A stretch of 64,000 bases of DNA from Sialis fuliginosa (GCA_961205875.1 OY540809.1:22270267-22334266), one strand, 5' to 3'; positions 11,915-23,936 are shown, counted from the stretch's first letter. Made by a program: numbers and translations. Notes: generated by a model from the letters alone, not told the origin.

Positions 11915-12470
11915 AAGTCAAACTAAATATAAATAAAACGGCCAAGTACGTATTGGGCACGCACATTGTAGCTTTCCGTAGTCATTACGATTTATAAGCA
12001 CAAGTTATTTCAATTTTTTTATTAATTATTCTAGCTACATTGTTCGTTATAATTTTCATTGAAAGTACTAACTAAAAGCTACATTCTGGATTTTTTAAAA
12101 GATTTTTTGCATCGATAGTTTAGAAAGTAGAAAGGGGGAGGGGACGCTCTGATAACGACATTTAAATGCAAATATATCGTGACTGAAGGGTTAAAATCAA
12201 AAGATCATTTTACATTTTTTGTTGCATTTTAGGAGACCTATCTAATGACATACCACTCAATGGGGTAAGTGAAAAGAAAAATGTGAGTTCACTTTTCGGT
12301 CTATAGGAGGGGGGTTCAAAATTTTTTTTTCAAAAATCTTATGATTTCTGTTTTTGTTTTATCAGTCTTCGTCCGTATACCAAATTTCATCTTAATCGGC
12401 TTAAAATTATTGAGGACGGACATGGTGAAATTATAAGGTTTCCTAGTTTTCTACGGAAACCTAAAAAAAG
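11915..12470 (-). repeat. Dispersed repeat family C
   Basis: Reverse copy from GGCCAAGTACGTATTGGGC through AAAGCTACATTCTGG, a C-run block and CACTCAATGGGGTAAGTG to TTTCTACGGAAACC at the right end. Confidence 0.6.
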
Positions 12471-12499
12471 ATACGAATAAATAAAACACAACAAATTGT

Positions 12500-12755
12500 A
12501 ATGGACATAACTATACAGAAACTACTAATCGGATTTTATTCCGGTTTTCACTAATGGATAGAGTGTTTCACGAGGAAGGTTTAGATGTATAATAAATGGA
12601 TATTTTATGTTTTCAGTCGGAGTAACAACCGCCGGGTAGGTATTTTTACGTAAATAGTTAGAGTTAGAAATAAGTAAAAACATTGTTTAATAGGTTTATT
12701 ATAGTTTAAATTTATACCCCGGATAACATCGGTTTCATTGTGCTAGATATTTATA
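12500..12755 (+). repeat. Dispersed repeat family F
   Basis: Shares TTTCACTAATGGATAGAGTG and TTTCACGAGGAAG, and TACCCCGGATAACATCGG, with 30500-30795. Confidence 0.6.
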
Positions 12756-13499
12756 ATTAAATTCATTTAAAGTAATGAATTTTTAAGTATTTTTTCATTA
12801 TTACTATGAATTCATGGTTGTTAAATACATACGTTTCATAATATTAATGAACGATATTTCTTTCAGTGTATGTATATTGTATACACATTATTATATTTTG
12901 TTTTCTTACTTAATTGACTTAATTTAAGAAAAAATGCATAACGTATCTAGAGTTATAATTTTATTTTGTTCATTCGCTTTTATCTCTCAAAAAAAATTTT
13001 CATTTTGACAGAAACGTTCAGTAAATTAAAAAGTTTTGAACTGCTTTAGTTTTATTTATTTTCAAAAAGTTTTATCGTTGTGAAGAGAATTGTTTTCCGA
13101 TTTATTTTATCCTTTCTTCTTAATAGAAGCTATTTTTCGGAATATAACAATCCTTCTATACTATCAACTAAAGAATATAACTGTTATTTCGTTTTTCAAA
13201 GAACTGGTGGATTAAAATTGTGTTTACAGTGAAAATATAATACAAGTTGTGTATTTTTATAACTGATGTTGAACGACTTTATTTATATACGTATATTATT
13301 ATATGATAGATATATATATATTTTATTATTCTATACGCATTATTTCTTACTATAAAATTTACTATTAATGTACAGATGTTCCATAATACAACAGTTTTTA
13401 TATACAAAATATTTATAAAATTTTTGGCTCAATTGTTTTTTCTTTAACTCGCTATTTATTATTGATATACTCGTATGATATTACGATTTCGTTATTGAT
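12756..13499. other. Very AT-rich stretch, nothing recognised
   Basis: No coding signal or repeat relation noticed. Confidence 0.4.
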
Positions 13500-13832
13500 A
13501 TTGATTTTTTTAATCCATACTGATATTATTAGTAAATGCGAAAGTGTGACTGCCTCTATCAGTTTGTTATCTTTTTATGACTAAGCCGTTGAACGGATCT
13601 TGATAAAATTTGACAAGGAATTAGACATAGACTTCTTTGTAACCCAAAAAAATTATTAGATAAAAAATAGGTGTGTGACATTTGTACGCGCGACTTCTTT
13701 ATCATAACAGAAATCTATATTTTCTAACCTTCTTCTTCATGGGTTTTATGTCAAGTAGATTTTCTCCTTTTCTGACATCTCCTACCTAACTTAAATTCCA
13801 CGCGAACGAAGTCGCATGTAACAGCTAGTGTA
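13500..13832 (+). repeat. Dispersed repeat family G
   Basis: AATGCGAAAGTGTGACTGCC, GATCTTGATAAAATTTGACA and an end in ACGAAGTCGCATGTAACAGC. Seven copies are seen, both orientations (16100, 22475, 34935, 46778, 49316, 59446). It resembles the common insect retroelement tail ending in GGGTAACAGCTAGT. Confidence 0.65.
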
Positions 13833-13870
13833 AAAGTAAAATAAAAACAACAAAAATAATTATTTAATAA

Positions 13871-13876
13871 TTTATT
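13871..13876 (-). terminator. AATAAA polyadenylation signal, first cuticular gene
   Basis: TTTATT on the plus strand reads AATAAA in the sense of the gene, about 50 bases after the TAA stop. No other canonical signal lies closer. In AT-rich DNA the hexamer alone is weak, but its position is right. Confidence 0.5.
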
Positions 13877-13924
13877 AACTATTAAAGGTACATTATGTGC
13901 AATAAATACAAAAACTAGAATTTC

Positions 13925-15562
13925 TTAGTGGATGTAAGCGTGGTGAGCAAGGGGGGCAGCATATGCTACTGGAGCATGGACTTTAGCGACGAGTGGAGCA
14001 GCAGCGACCTTAACGGCGAGGGGTTCACGGTGGACGACGGCGTTGAATCCGTTGACGGGATCAGCGGTGTATTCAACGGTACGACGGAGACCATCAGCAT
14101 CGGTCAAGCTGTAGCTTCCATGGACAACATCTCCATCACGGGATTCGTGTTGGTTCTTGGAGTCTCCGGTAAGAGCGTCTTGGATGTCGTAAGAGAAGCT
14201 GTATTGTGGATGTGGGTCGTATTCTTCAGCTACTTTAGTTACAACTGGGGCAGCAGCGTAATGAGCTACAGCTGGGGCAGCGGCGTAGTGAGCTACAGCT
14301 GGGGCAGCAGCGTAATGGGCTACAGCTGGGGCATGGTAAGCCAATGGGGAGCTGATAACTCCGGCGCTGGCGGCGGCCACACAGGCGAGAAGGACTGCGA
14401 TCTATTAAAATACAAAATTATTAACAACTAGCACATTGAACCCGATGTTACTCGAGGTTATATTTACAAATTATATACTTTAACCTTCCTTATAAAACAC
14501 CTTATCATTAGTGAAAACCGGAATAAAATCCGTTCAATAGTTACTAATAAAATTGTGCATAGACATAAAAACACGGCGAGGACTTTAAACGGAGAAACTG
14601 TCGTTTCTTAGTCGCAAAAATATACATCTTATATCACAATAGAACAATGCCGCTCGATACGCGTTTCGACTTCACTAGAAGTCATCGTCAGTTCCAGACT
14701 GATGCAGTCTTGATAAAAACTTATATATGATGAGGACTTCTTATGAAGTCGAAACACGTGTCGAATAACATTGTTTTATTGTGGTTAAGGTGTATATTTT
14801 CAGTTTAAGTGTATAGAATCGATACTGTCAATACTAAATTTACTTTTATAAAATATTAGATCGAGCCGATATATTGACAAAATTAGTATTTATATGGATA
14901 AATAATTTCAGGTTAAAATATATAATTAATTTTATTTCTGAATGAAATAAATAACAAGTTTCGTGAATTTAATAATTGAGTTCAATAAATATACTTTTCG
15001 CATGGGTGTGTGCAGTAGATTTAAACATGAGTGGTCGTAAATCAGTTTCGAAAATTATAAATCGTTTTGATTGCTACAAGTTCTAAAAAGCTGATTAACA
15101 TTTTAAGTTTATATGTTTATACAAAAGGTGTTAATGAACATTTTAAATTCTGTTAATATGTTATAATAAACGTAATTTTGATTCAATCAGATACAAAATA
15201 TAAGTAATGAGATGAAAATAACATAATTACGTCTCAAAATAAGATTAAAGTTAATAATTCCGGATTGATTTTTTTTGCTTACTTTAGTATCTTAATCTTT
15301 ATTAAAAAATATATTTTTCACATTCCCTTTTATATTTGACACTGTATACTTTAAATTAAAAATAATTAAAATAACAGTACAATATCAATTTTGAGTTGGA
15401 ACTAATGTGTTAATTTTCAAAAAAAATTTTTTTTACAAACATATCAAAATTGAATACTTTTAAAGCACACTAAACATTTTTTCGATTTGGCACTGAACGT
15501 GTTAATCGATACCGTCGATTGTTGTATATTATAATCGCACAATCACATACCTTGAATGCCAT
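13925..15562 (-). CDS. RR-2 cuticular protein (chitin-binding), two exons
   Basis: Secreted structural protein of the cuticle, predicted to bind chitin. The coding sequence joins 15551-15562 (MAFK) to 13925-14401, giving 162 aa. The donor GTATGT follows the AAG codon and the acceptor is TTTTAATAG, so the intron is phase 0. Residues 1-17 form a signal peptide with likely cleavage ASA|G. Residues about 29-57 hold three copies of PAVAHYAAA. Residues 63-131 are an extended Rebers-Riddiford RR-2 domain, running from [14 protein letters not shown] through [15 protein letters not shown] to [14 protein letters not shown]. The C-terminus is again Ala/Pro/Val-rich and ends in His. I chose the ATG at 15562 because exon 2 alone lacks both a start and the first half of the signal peptide. 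AATAAA (plus strand TTTATT, 13871-13876) lies about 50 bases past the stop. Domain identity is firm; stage and tissue cannot be read from sequence. Confidence 0.93.
14402..15550 (-). other. Intron 1 of the first cuticular protein gene
   Basis: A phase-0 intron of 1149 bp, with donor GTATGT at 15545-15550 and acceptor AG at 14402-14403. It is much longer than the 172-bp intron at the same place in the second cuticular gene. It carries an inverted pair of hammerhead-like Penelope relics (14616-14802). The rest is AT-rich with nothing else recognised. Confidence 0.88.
14616..14802. mobile_element. Inverted pair of Penelope-type hammerhead relics in intron
   Basis: Two arms of about 76 bp (14616-14691 and 14727-14802) are imperfect inverted copies of each other. 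Each carries a hammerhead-like core. On the minus strand: CTGACGA, a 6-bp stem GACTTC/GAAGTC with a 4-base loop (14668-14683), then GAAAC. On the plus strand: TGATGA, the same stem (14735-14750), then GAAAC at 14751. One extra base separates the first core block from the stem in both. Hammerhead motifs of this layout are known from the terminal repeats of Penelope-like elements. No reverse transcriptase remains here, so these are short relics. Confidence 0.55.
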
Positions 15563-15594
15563 TTTGGATAGTTAGTTCACTTCACCACTTTTGC

Positions 15595-15640
15595 AGTAAA
15601 TGATAGTTTGAGTGGACAGTGAAACCCCTTTTATATTCAA
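15595..15640 (-). promoter_or_regulatory. Core promoter of the first cuticular gene
   Basis: TATAAAAG reads on the minus strand at 15628-15635. About 34 bases downstream lies TATCATTT, an initiator-like motif whose A is at 15601. Transcription from there would give a 5' leader of about 39 bases before the ATG at 15562. The same TATA and TATCATTT pair precedes the second cuticular gene. Confidence 0.6.
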
Positions 15641-15650
15641 AGCACCACTT

Positions 15651-16099
15651 CTTGTGTGGAGATATTTCGTAACATTTTGTTGGTGACACTGGCTAGCGGC
15701 GCGGCAGCCAATATCGCGCTCTCAATCTTATGACGTCGATTGAACTAATTTTTTGTTTTTCGATTAAGATATTTTTTCAAAGACAATTGTACTGTCATAT
15801 GTTATAAGCATTATTTATCTATATAGTTGATTGTTTAACTTTATTGGTTATATAAATTACATTAGTTTAGTCACTAGCGTTTAATAATAAGAACGAACTA
15901 ACTTAAAATATTTTTATTAAAAAAATGTTTGGCCAATTAGTTGGCTATCTCAATTTTTTTTATAAGACATCACACTTTAGAGATATGATGTTATTAACCT
16001 GTTTTTTTTAATATTACCCTAATTTTTTATTATACTATTAGTAATTGATAATGTTTCCTAATTTCTAAAAAAAATTATTCAATGTGTTTTTCAAATAAT
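15651..16099. other. Upstream region of first cuticular gene
   Basis: Beyond the core promoter no clear regulatory motif was recognised. TGACGTC occurs at 15731-15737. The rest is AT-rich. Confidence 0.3.
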
Positions 16100-16302
16100 C
16101 TATACTAATATTATAAATGCGAATGTCTATCTGTCTGTTTGTTATCTTTTCACGGCTAAACCACTGAATCGATCTTGATGAAATTTGACAAAGAGATAGC
16201 TTGCATCCTGAGGAAGGAAAAATGCTACTTTATATCCTGAAAAATTGATTATATAAAAAATACAAATTTTACACGGACGAAGTCGCGGGTAACAGCTCGT
16301 TT
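16100..16302 (+). repeat. Dispersed repeat family G
   Basis: TACTAATATTATAAATGCGA, GATCTTGATGAAATTTGACA, GCATCCTGAGGAAGGA and ACGAAGTCGCGGGTAACAGC in order; a nearly complete short copy. Confidence 0.65.
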
Positions 16303-16424
16303 TTCATATTTTTAATAAGTTAGAGTAAATTACTTAATTTATACCTTCCTCTCTATAACTTTATACATATAAAAGTTTTACATGATGATTATAATGAACC
16401 TTATGTATTTTATTGTATTTCAAG

Positions 16425-16950
16425 TAGTATGTTGTTTAATTAAATATACTAAATTAGAAATATTTATTGATATTTGATTATTGCCATAACTCAATCATAA
16501 TCTATAGACATTTAACTGTAAAACAGATTAATTTGATGACAATCGGCCAATAGGCGTCAAAATGATGGACATTTAAACTAATTCTTAATGTAATCAATTT
16601 ATTAATTATTGTTTTATCATAGCATCTGCTTTACATTGTCTCAAATTTTACGATTATTTATTTTATAACTTTTGCGTCGTAGTACTTATTATTTTGTTAA
16701 CATTAAGTGTCCATCACTGGGTGCTCATTGCTTAGTTTACTTTACATTACTGGAGAAAAAACAAACAAAATAAAAGGCTATAATTTAAAAAAAAAACATA
16801 TATTTACGGACTTTGGTAATTTAATTGATTTAATAAAGAAGTACTTGTTATATTAATAACATGATTTCATGATAATTGCAAAAAGAAGCCCACCAATTCC
16901 AAAAAAACAGTGTACTTTGCTCTTAAAGTGTCCAAAACTGGTGCCAGTAA
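16425..16950 (+). mobile_element. Family D MITE copy
   Basis: Contains TAAACTAATT after a GGACATTT block and ends AACTGGTGCCAGTA, the conserved right end. The left end is eroded. Confidence 0.6.
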
Positions 16951-17829
16951 CATATTATACAATAAAATAATTACAATTCAGATAATGGCATTGAAAAATA
17001 TAGAAAAATAAAAAAAATAAAACATTTTAATTGACATACATACTATAACCAAGTTTTATTTTGCAAATAAATAAATAATAATCGTGAACAAAGCTAATGC
17101 AAAATTGATTTATTGTATTATATGCAACCTTCATCGTCCTTCAAATACCAAAATTATAATAGATACATTTATTTCAAGGCAGATTGAACTATTTTCTAAA
17201 CAATTTAATACATAAGTATGGACTAATTTTTAACAAGTGTCCATGAAATTAAGTATTACAATATTATTATATGTAAAATATATTACATACATAAAAAAAT
17301 CGGAAGTAAAGTTCCATAGATTCACATAAAATTGATACATATGTATAATATATCTGAGGTTGGAATTACAAATATGGTAAAAGTTGATTGTATATAATTT
17401 CTTAAATAACTGTTTTTTTTGTCAATATATTTCATACATAATATCTCTATTTAAATATTGCTTTAAGGAATCCACAAAACTATTATTAAATTTTGAGTAA
17501 TTTCGAAATTGTAAGTAAAACCTATACCGTATTTTTTTTACTTTAATAAAATTATCACTGAACGGTTTCAATACATAAATTACAATAATTATTATTAAGT
17601 ATATAATAAGAAAACACATTTTCCATAATGTGTGGCAGTAGCGTAGTCTATTATTTCTGGCCAACCCAAAATAGAGCCTCGAAGGTCTTTTGCTATAGAA
17701 ATGTTTGAAACTGCTTACCTATAATTATTTACCATGTTATACTTCCTTCCATATTATAAATAAATATGTACAGTGTTGGCAGCTGATAATGAAAAAGATA
17801 TTGGTAATAAAATCAATTTTCCATCTATG
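16951..17829. other. AT-rich stretch, no gene seen
   Basis: No convincing open frame. CAGTAGCGTAGTC at 17636 looks like a hAT end without a partner. Confidence 0.35.
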
Positions 17830-18285
17830 TAAATTTTATACCGATTAAGATGAAATTTGGTGTACGGACGAAAACTGATAACCAAAAAACAGAAATTATA
17901 AGATTTTTGAAAACAAAAATTTTTTGGACTCCCTTTCCATAGACTGAAATGTTTATTAAACAAAAATTATTAAATCCATTAAGTGTGGTGTCTTTAGATA
18001 GGTCTCCTAAAATGTTTTATGACTTTTTGATTTTGACCCTTCAGTCACGATATATTTGCGTTCAAAGACGTTACCAGAGCGTCCCCTTCGCTATTTTCTA
18101 AACTTTCAATTTAAAAAATTCCAGAATGTAGCTTTTAATTTGTAAGAACTTTCAATGAAAATTATAATTATAGCAAAAATAATTTATGAAAAATTTTGAA
18201 ATAGCTCTTTTTTTACAAATGGTAATGACTGCGAAATTCTATCATGTGCGTGCCCAACACGCACTTGTCCGTTTTATTTATGTAC
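17830..18285 (+). repeat. Dispersed repeat family C
   Basis: Forward copy from CCGATTAAGATGAAATTTGG through TTTAGATAGGTCTCCTAAAA to CATGTGCGTGCCCAACACGC. Confidence 0.6.
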
Positions 18286-19850
18286 ATGTTGTACAATTTT
18301 ATCAAAAAATATTATCACAATTAGTTTTTTTCGAAAATTTTGACCACTGTAGGGTTTTTAATTTTTCCCACATTGGAGAATTAATATGTTCTACATATAT
18401 ATATTATATTAAAGTTTTCAATATTATTACATTAAAAATTGAGAAAAAACTATGCGAAGTAAACACTTTCTTATAAAATGTCTGTTGAAGTAGAAAAAAA
18501 AATAGTTTTGCGTAAAATGAATTTTAATTTTATTTTAAAAATCATACACACAGGTTTTCCTAATTTTTTTAAGAGGGAGTTAGTGTAGAACATTTCAATT
18601 CGTGGATTACTTTCTAACAATAACGCAAAAATGGACTGATTTTTTAAACTTCAAAAAAGGACAACACTGAAAATTATATAACAATAAATTAATAAATAAG
18701 AAAGAAAAAAGAAACCGACTCAAAAACTTACATTTTTATATACTTTTCAGTGCTTTTTTTTAAAAGCTCTTTATTTAAATAACAGTGTTTTTTAAGAATT
18801 TCGTGTCATTCATCGATCATAGAGCATAGTTTGCGAGTTAACTAGAAAATAAACATATCTAATATTTTCCACAACACGTACGCCACTGCGTAATAAAAAT
18901 CAAATTAAAATTATAGGTACACAATGTCCATCAATGTTAATTCTCAAATAAACCACGCCTGCGTATATTAAGATCACATTTTCTGAAGGTCGTAATCTTG
19001 GTCTATTGACATCGTTTCTGGCTCTATCAAATTTACAATATTTATGTACTTAAATATTTCGCTTGAAATATTTTCATATGTGTATCGATTTGATTAGGTA
19101 TCGGCATTACAAATATATAACGTATTTGCATAGAAGACTAAGAGAAAGCAATGGCCGAATTTGTACTACGTGTTACATAAAATAATTATATTCATTGTTC
19201 GCTTAATATTCAATACAGCTTTCTGTAATTTCTTGCATTGAATTACATCTAATTATTTAATTGATTTTTAATCATTTGTTGTGGGTTTTTTGCAATTTGT
19301 TTTATAAGAAATACGTGATCACTTGGGCTTGTTATATATTACACAAACGGAATTATGTACTTCTAATAGTTTACGAGCTACATTGTAAAAATAATTTATT
19401 TTTTTTCAAAATAATTGATGACATGCAATAAATATTATTTAAACATTATTTTATTTATTATTTCGTAAACTGGTGATTTTATATTAAAATATCAAATAAG
19501 TATTTTATAGAACATTTAATTAAATTTGACACAAGTAATTGTTTTTCAAAATTATATCATTAATGATTGATCGCATATAATCAACATCTACATTTCTTTT
19601 AAATTGTTACGAAATTATTTATTTATTATTTTTTTACATTTTGAGTCTCCCTTTTTGCTTTTTTGACTGGACTAAGTAAGGAATGGGTGTTGTGAGGCTC
19701 AGAAATTATCAGACCGATTAAAAATTTTATTGACAATTGTCTTAACTAAAACATGAATTGAGATTTCATATTTGAATCTTTTTTATACACTAATTTTGTG
19801 TTTCCTTATCTTTATAAAAGTTTCAAAAGTTCAGAAGTGATTTAATGTAG
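18286..19850. other. AT-rich stretch with a family H fragment
   Basis: 18640-18780 holds a diverged reverse family H piece (AACCGACTCAAAAACTT; ACTTTTCAGTGC). TACGCCACTG at 18882 is a lone hAT-like end. Nothing coding. Confidence 0.35.
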
Positions 19851-19858
19851 TTCTGAAG

Positions 19859-20094
19859 CAGGATCGTCACTAGAGGCTCGGGTCCCCCGAGGCAACAAGT
19901 GACCGAGGGCCCCCCATTATATGCAAAATATAAAAATTGAAGACCTTTTTTCGTCGTTGCCAACTTGAATTTTACACTTGTTTGTAATTTTAATTTTGAT
20001 TACCTTTTTTCCCCTCAATCTCAATCAATCAATATTCAGCTCAATTTTTACGCTGCTGCAGGGCCTCCTACACTCGGGGACAGTTGTGGTCCTG
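19859..20094. mobile_element. hAT-type MITE with perfect 8-bp TSD
   Basis: The direct repeat TTCTGAAG at 19851-19858 and 20095-20102 flanks ends CAGGATCGTCAC and GTTGTGGTCCTG. G- and C-rich blocks next to the ends resemble the other hAT-like elements in the window. Confidence 0.65.
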
Positions 20095-20102
20095 TTCTGA
20101 AG

Positions 20103-20921
20103 AAAGAAGAATTCAATAGTAAAAATATTTTTGACAGGTTTTCAAGATGAAACGCTAAAGAGAGTGTGCATATGCATGAGAGAGCGATGAGTATATGTAT
20201 AAAAAATATGGATGAATAGCGCATGCATACACATCAATTTACATCGAATATGCGTGATTAGTTGTTAAGTAAGGTTAAGTCGGTGTCAAGCTACGTATTT
20301 TTTATGTGTCAAAATAATACGTTTGATTATTAATTTAATACGTTCAGCTTTATTTATTTAATTCGCATGTTTAACGAAAACAAATTAAGTTTGAGGCACG
20401 CACCACTTTTTTTATAAAACATATAATTTTGTCGGTCGGTGCTGTCTCTTTCAATAGCACTCTCTCGCTATGTATTGGTGTGATTTTGCTTATAAATGTG
20501 TATGTAAAATCAATTATGCACAAAGTGAATCATTTTAAGAGTAATCAGTGACTAATTTATCTGACATAAAATCAATATGCGTCGTGTTTCTTTGAAATCC
20601 CAATAATATATTTTTACAATTAAGTACGACACAGAGTGCAAAATTAAATAAAAATTTGAAATATAAATAATTAACTTTTTAATCCCCTTTTTGACACATT
20701 TTTAAATTAAATTACTTGCTTTAAAATCAAATAAAATAATTTGTGAGAGCGTTTTTCAAATGTATATAAATGTAAAACCAGTTAAATAATAATATATTAC
20801 TGGTATGCAGAACAGTTTGAAATGAAAAAATACTAATTTATATTATGTTGGTCAAATTTTTTATTGATACAGTTTCATATGGTAAAGAGTAAAAAAGCCT
20901 AAATCTTTGTAAGAAACGGTT
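20103..20921. other. AT-rich stretch between two hAT MITEs
   Basis: No coding signal; CATATGCATGAGAGAGCGATG near 20168 is a small local pattern only. Confidence 0.35.
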
Positions 20922-20929
20922 GTCTAATA

Positions 20930-21363
20930 CAGTGCTTCTTAAACTTTTTTTATGTCACGGCTCCCCTGCAAATCAAATTGATAACCCACGGCCCCCTAAT
21001 TTTTTTTGCAACCCAGGTTGGTTAAATAAAATTTATTTGTTTCATATTCACTCCTATACAACTGTAGTGCTATCTAGCCGTAAAGGAAGTATTTAGGATT
21101 AACGCCAACAGTTTAGAATGCTTGATTTAAATAAAAATAACGCCTGAAATTAAAATGCAGTTCTTTATAAAAATATAAACATTTTAAAATTTCAGTATTT
21201 AAAAAAAGTTTAATAATTATTATTTAAGCAAGTGCATATTTAAATTTATTTAACGATAATATAAATACATATTTATTTGTTATATTTGCGGCTCTTCACG
21301 TCCCCCTTGTAGGAAGCTTACGGCCCCCTAGGGGGCCGCGGCTCACCACTTTAAGAAGCTCTG
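20930..21363. mobile_element. hAT-type MITE with 8-bp TSD
   Basis: Starts CAGTGCTTCTTAAACTTTTT and ends CTTTAAGAAGCTCTG. The flanks GTCTAATA (20922-20929) and GTCTAGTA (21364-21371) match at 7 of 8 positions. These ends are typical of hAT (Charlie-like) elements. 434 bp, non-coding. Confidence 0.75.
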
Positions 21364-21371
21364 GTCTAGTA

Positions 21372-22474
21372 CGACTGACAACTTTTTAATATCGTCTATA
21401 GATTTGTTACTTTCGCATTTATAATATTATTATGAATATAAAAAAAATTCTAGAAATTCAATCTAATCATTAGTCACATAACTTGTTAATAATACATAAT
21501 TTATACCGAATAAAATTTATTTTTCCTGCACACATATTGATTCTGAAATGCACACATACAGAGTAAGGTATAGATCGTTTAAGATAACAAACCATATTAC
21601 AAGATAAACTGCTATCTGAACTAGAATCAGCAAAAGCGAAAACACTTGCTGTTCATATTATATCAACATGATAATATGATATTTATTAACACATTCAGGC
21701 CAACAAATACATATTAACATCGTCAAAAGTATTTTAGATTTATAGTTTTATGTATATATGCACCTACTTATTAATTTGGTTCAATGTAAATTATTTCATG
21801 TTTATTTCATTGTAATATGGGATGAAAAAAAATTATAATTAATAAAATTTCGTTTTAATTTAAAATTCAATTCAACTTACTCAATGCATTAATAAATAAC
21901 GTCAAAGATCAGTGTTTTTTATTATCATAAGTTTTAAAATATTTTATAAATTCTTATTCAAAGATGGGAAAGATAATTTATCTACTTACAATATCTTGTA
22001 CAATTAATTGTATTTATGTCAAAAAACATTTTTGTTTAATTGTTTTATTATTTAAATGTATTGAATTTACGTTGTTATCGAAGTGAAGGGTGAAGTAGAC
22101 TTAAATCTTATATATCAATAAATCAATATGCATTGTAAATATCGTATCATTACCATAAGAAATGGGTAATGATCACTTCTTAAATCAATCAAAATCAAGT
22201 TGTATTGATATAGATTGAGACAATATATTTCCCTATTGAGGAAATGATCTTATAAACCCTAAATTAATGGTAACTGCGTTGAAAATAGCAATCTGATCTG
22301 TCAAATAAATTACAAGTGATGACATATTTAAGTTTTGAATTTTCCACGCATTAATAACTAAAATCAAGTGGTATATTTTCTTCTATTGCAATTAATATTT
22401 GCACTACTTAAACCATAGAAAATATTTAAAATAAATTATTTTTCTCATATATTAATGGTAAATAAAATAAAAAT
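21372..22474. other. AT-rich stretch, nothing recognised
   Basis: No coding signal, inverted ends or repeat relation noticed over about 1.1 kb. Confidence 0.4.
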
Positions 22475-22625
22475 CTAACTATTACCCGCGACCTCGTCCG
22501 CGTGGAATTTGTATTTATCAATTTTTCGGGATACAAGTAACCTATATCCTACCTCAGGATGCAAGCTATCTCTCTGCCAAATTTCATTAAGATCGGTTTA
22601 GCGGTTTGGCAGTGAAAGGCTTTTG
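22475..22625 (-). repeat. Dispersed repeat family G
   Basis: Reverse copy: TACCCGCGACCTCGTCCGCG, then GCAAGCTATCTCTCTGCC and TTCATTAAGATCGGTTTAGC. Confidence 0.65.
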
Positions 22626-22641
22626 TTAGGTAATTTAGTGT

Positions 22642-22671
22642 TGATTAGTTATTATTACAATAATAACTAAT
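22642..22671. repeat. Perfect 14-bp hairpin from family B starts
   Basis: GATTAGTTATTATT and AATAATAACTAATC are separated by two bases. The sequence is that of the family B left end, here mirrored. Confidence 0.6.
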
Positions 22672-22689
22672 CATGATTGTACTTAATTC

Positions 22690-23257
22690 ATCTTTTTTTT
22701 CAAATACCAAAAAAATAATTCCGTAGCTATAATTGTTGTTTCAAGTTAATTTTAATACTACATTTATAGATATTCTTTTGTAAGAGAATATTATTTATAC
22801 TGAAATATTTATAACTAACTGGGTTAGGAATTTCACCTATAAGTATACATATTTTAATATAGATACTTACACAATAATATATCTGATACTTTAGTCAGCA
22901 TATCGCATTACATGAGTTCTGAACAAAGTTTTTCTTCAGCTTATGTTACATTTTCTTTATTACTTATTTGTATTTACTTGTATTTATTTTCTATTTCCTT
23001 CCAGTAGTACGTACCTATACATTACGTCACGTTTGGGAGAGTGTACACGAAATTGGTAAATGAGACGTCACCCACGTTTTACCGAACAAATAATTTATAC
23101 ATATAAAAAAACTGTGGTGAAATATTTATTAAATATTTGAACCCTTCTTTAGTTTTAGTTGGAAGTTATACTTCTTTGGCGAAGTGACATAAAGCATGCA
23201 AATGCAAAACTAAAAACCTGTTTTACCGACTATCATAATATAAATCTATATAATCTA
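22690..23257. other. AT-rich stretch, no gene seen
   Basis: The right part (about 23160-23250) resembles a fragment also near 25770-25930 and 35070-35180 (CTGTTTTACCGACTATCATAA). Confidence 0.35.
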
Positions 23258-23264
23258 CATCTAA

Positions 23265-23790
23265 CCCAAGGTATATAAAGACAAGGTAGGCTCAAAAATT
23301 CCTTGACCAATCAGCGTTGGCGCGGGAATTGACGTCACCTGGGGGATCTATTCAAATGTCATAAATTTTTAATAGAATATTAATTACAAAAAATTCTTTT
23401 ATTTATTCTTGTTTTCGTATTTTTTGATATTTTAACAACACATACAATCAAATAAGTACAAATTCGACATTGTAAAATCATAAAAAAGCTGTCAAAGACA
23501 ATTTGGTCAATTCGGGAAGCATCATTTTTACTATTCTTAAGTTGACAATACGTTATATGATTCTGACAGCACTTTATAATTTTGCTATGTCGAATTTGTA
23601 CTTATTTGATTGTATGTGTTGTTAAAATATCAAAAAATACGAAAACAAGAATAAATAAAGGAATATTTTGTAATTAATATTCTACTAAAAATTTATGACA
23701 TTTGAATAGATCCCCCAGGTGACGTCAATTCCCGCGCCAACGCTGATTGGTCAAGGAATTGTTGAGACTACCTTGTCTTTATATACCTTG
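23265..23790. mobile_element. Foldback element with promoter-like arms
   Basis: Inverted arms begin CAAGGTATATAAAGACAAGG and pair over most of 526 bp. CATCTAA directly repeated at 23258 and 23791 may be the target duplication. Each arm holds TATATAAAG, CCAATC, TTCCCGCGCC and TGACGTCA. A related, shorter copy lies at 11128-11445. Confidence 0.65.
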
Positions 23791-23797
23791 CATCTAA

Positions 23798-23936
23798 TGC
23801 GGTGTTCACACCAAAGAAAACAAAACAGCAACACGGTGTTTGAAAACACGTCGTATTTAAAAATGCATAGGCTTTATTGCACTTTTGTCAAAAAGACACG
23901 ATGTTGCTGTTTTGTTTTTTCGGTCTGAACACGGCA
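23798..23936. mobile_element. Harbinger-like MITE with TAA duplication
   Basis: 139 bp with inverted arms of about 38 bp (left TGCGGTGTTCACACC; right GGTCTGAACACGGCA) and TAA on each side. A 3-bp TAA/TTA duplication fits PIF/Harbinger. It abuts the foldback at 23265-23790. Confidence 0.55.

Noticed and set aside
13928..14431. Long open frame antisense to the first cuticular gene
   Set aside because: It mirrors the Ala/Pro/Val-rich sense frame; low-complexity Gly/Ser/Trp composition and no start or domain context. An artefact of sense codon use.
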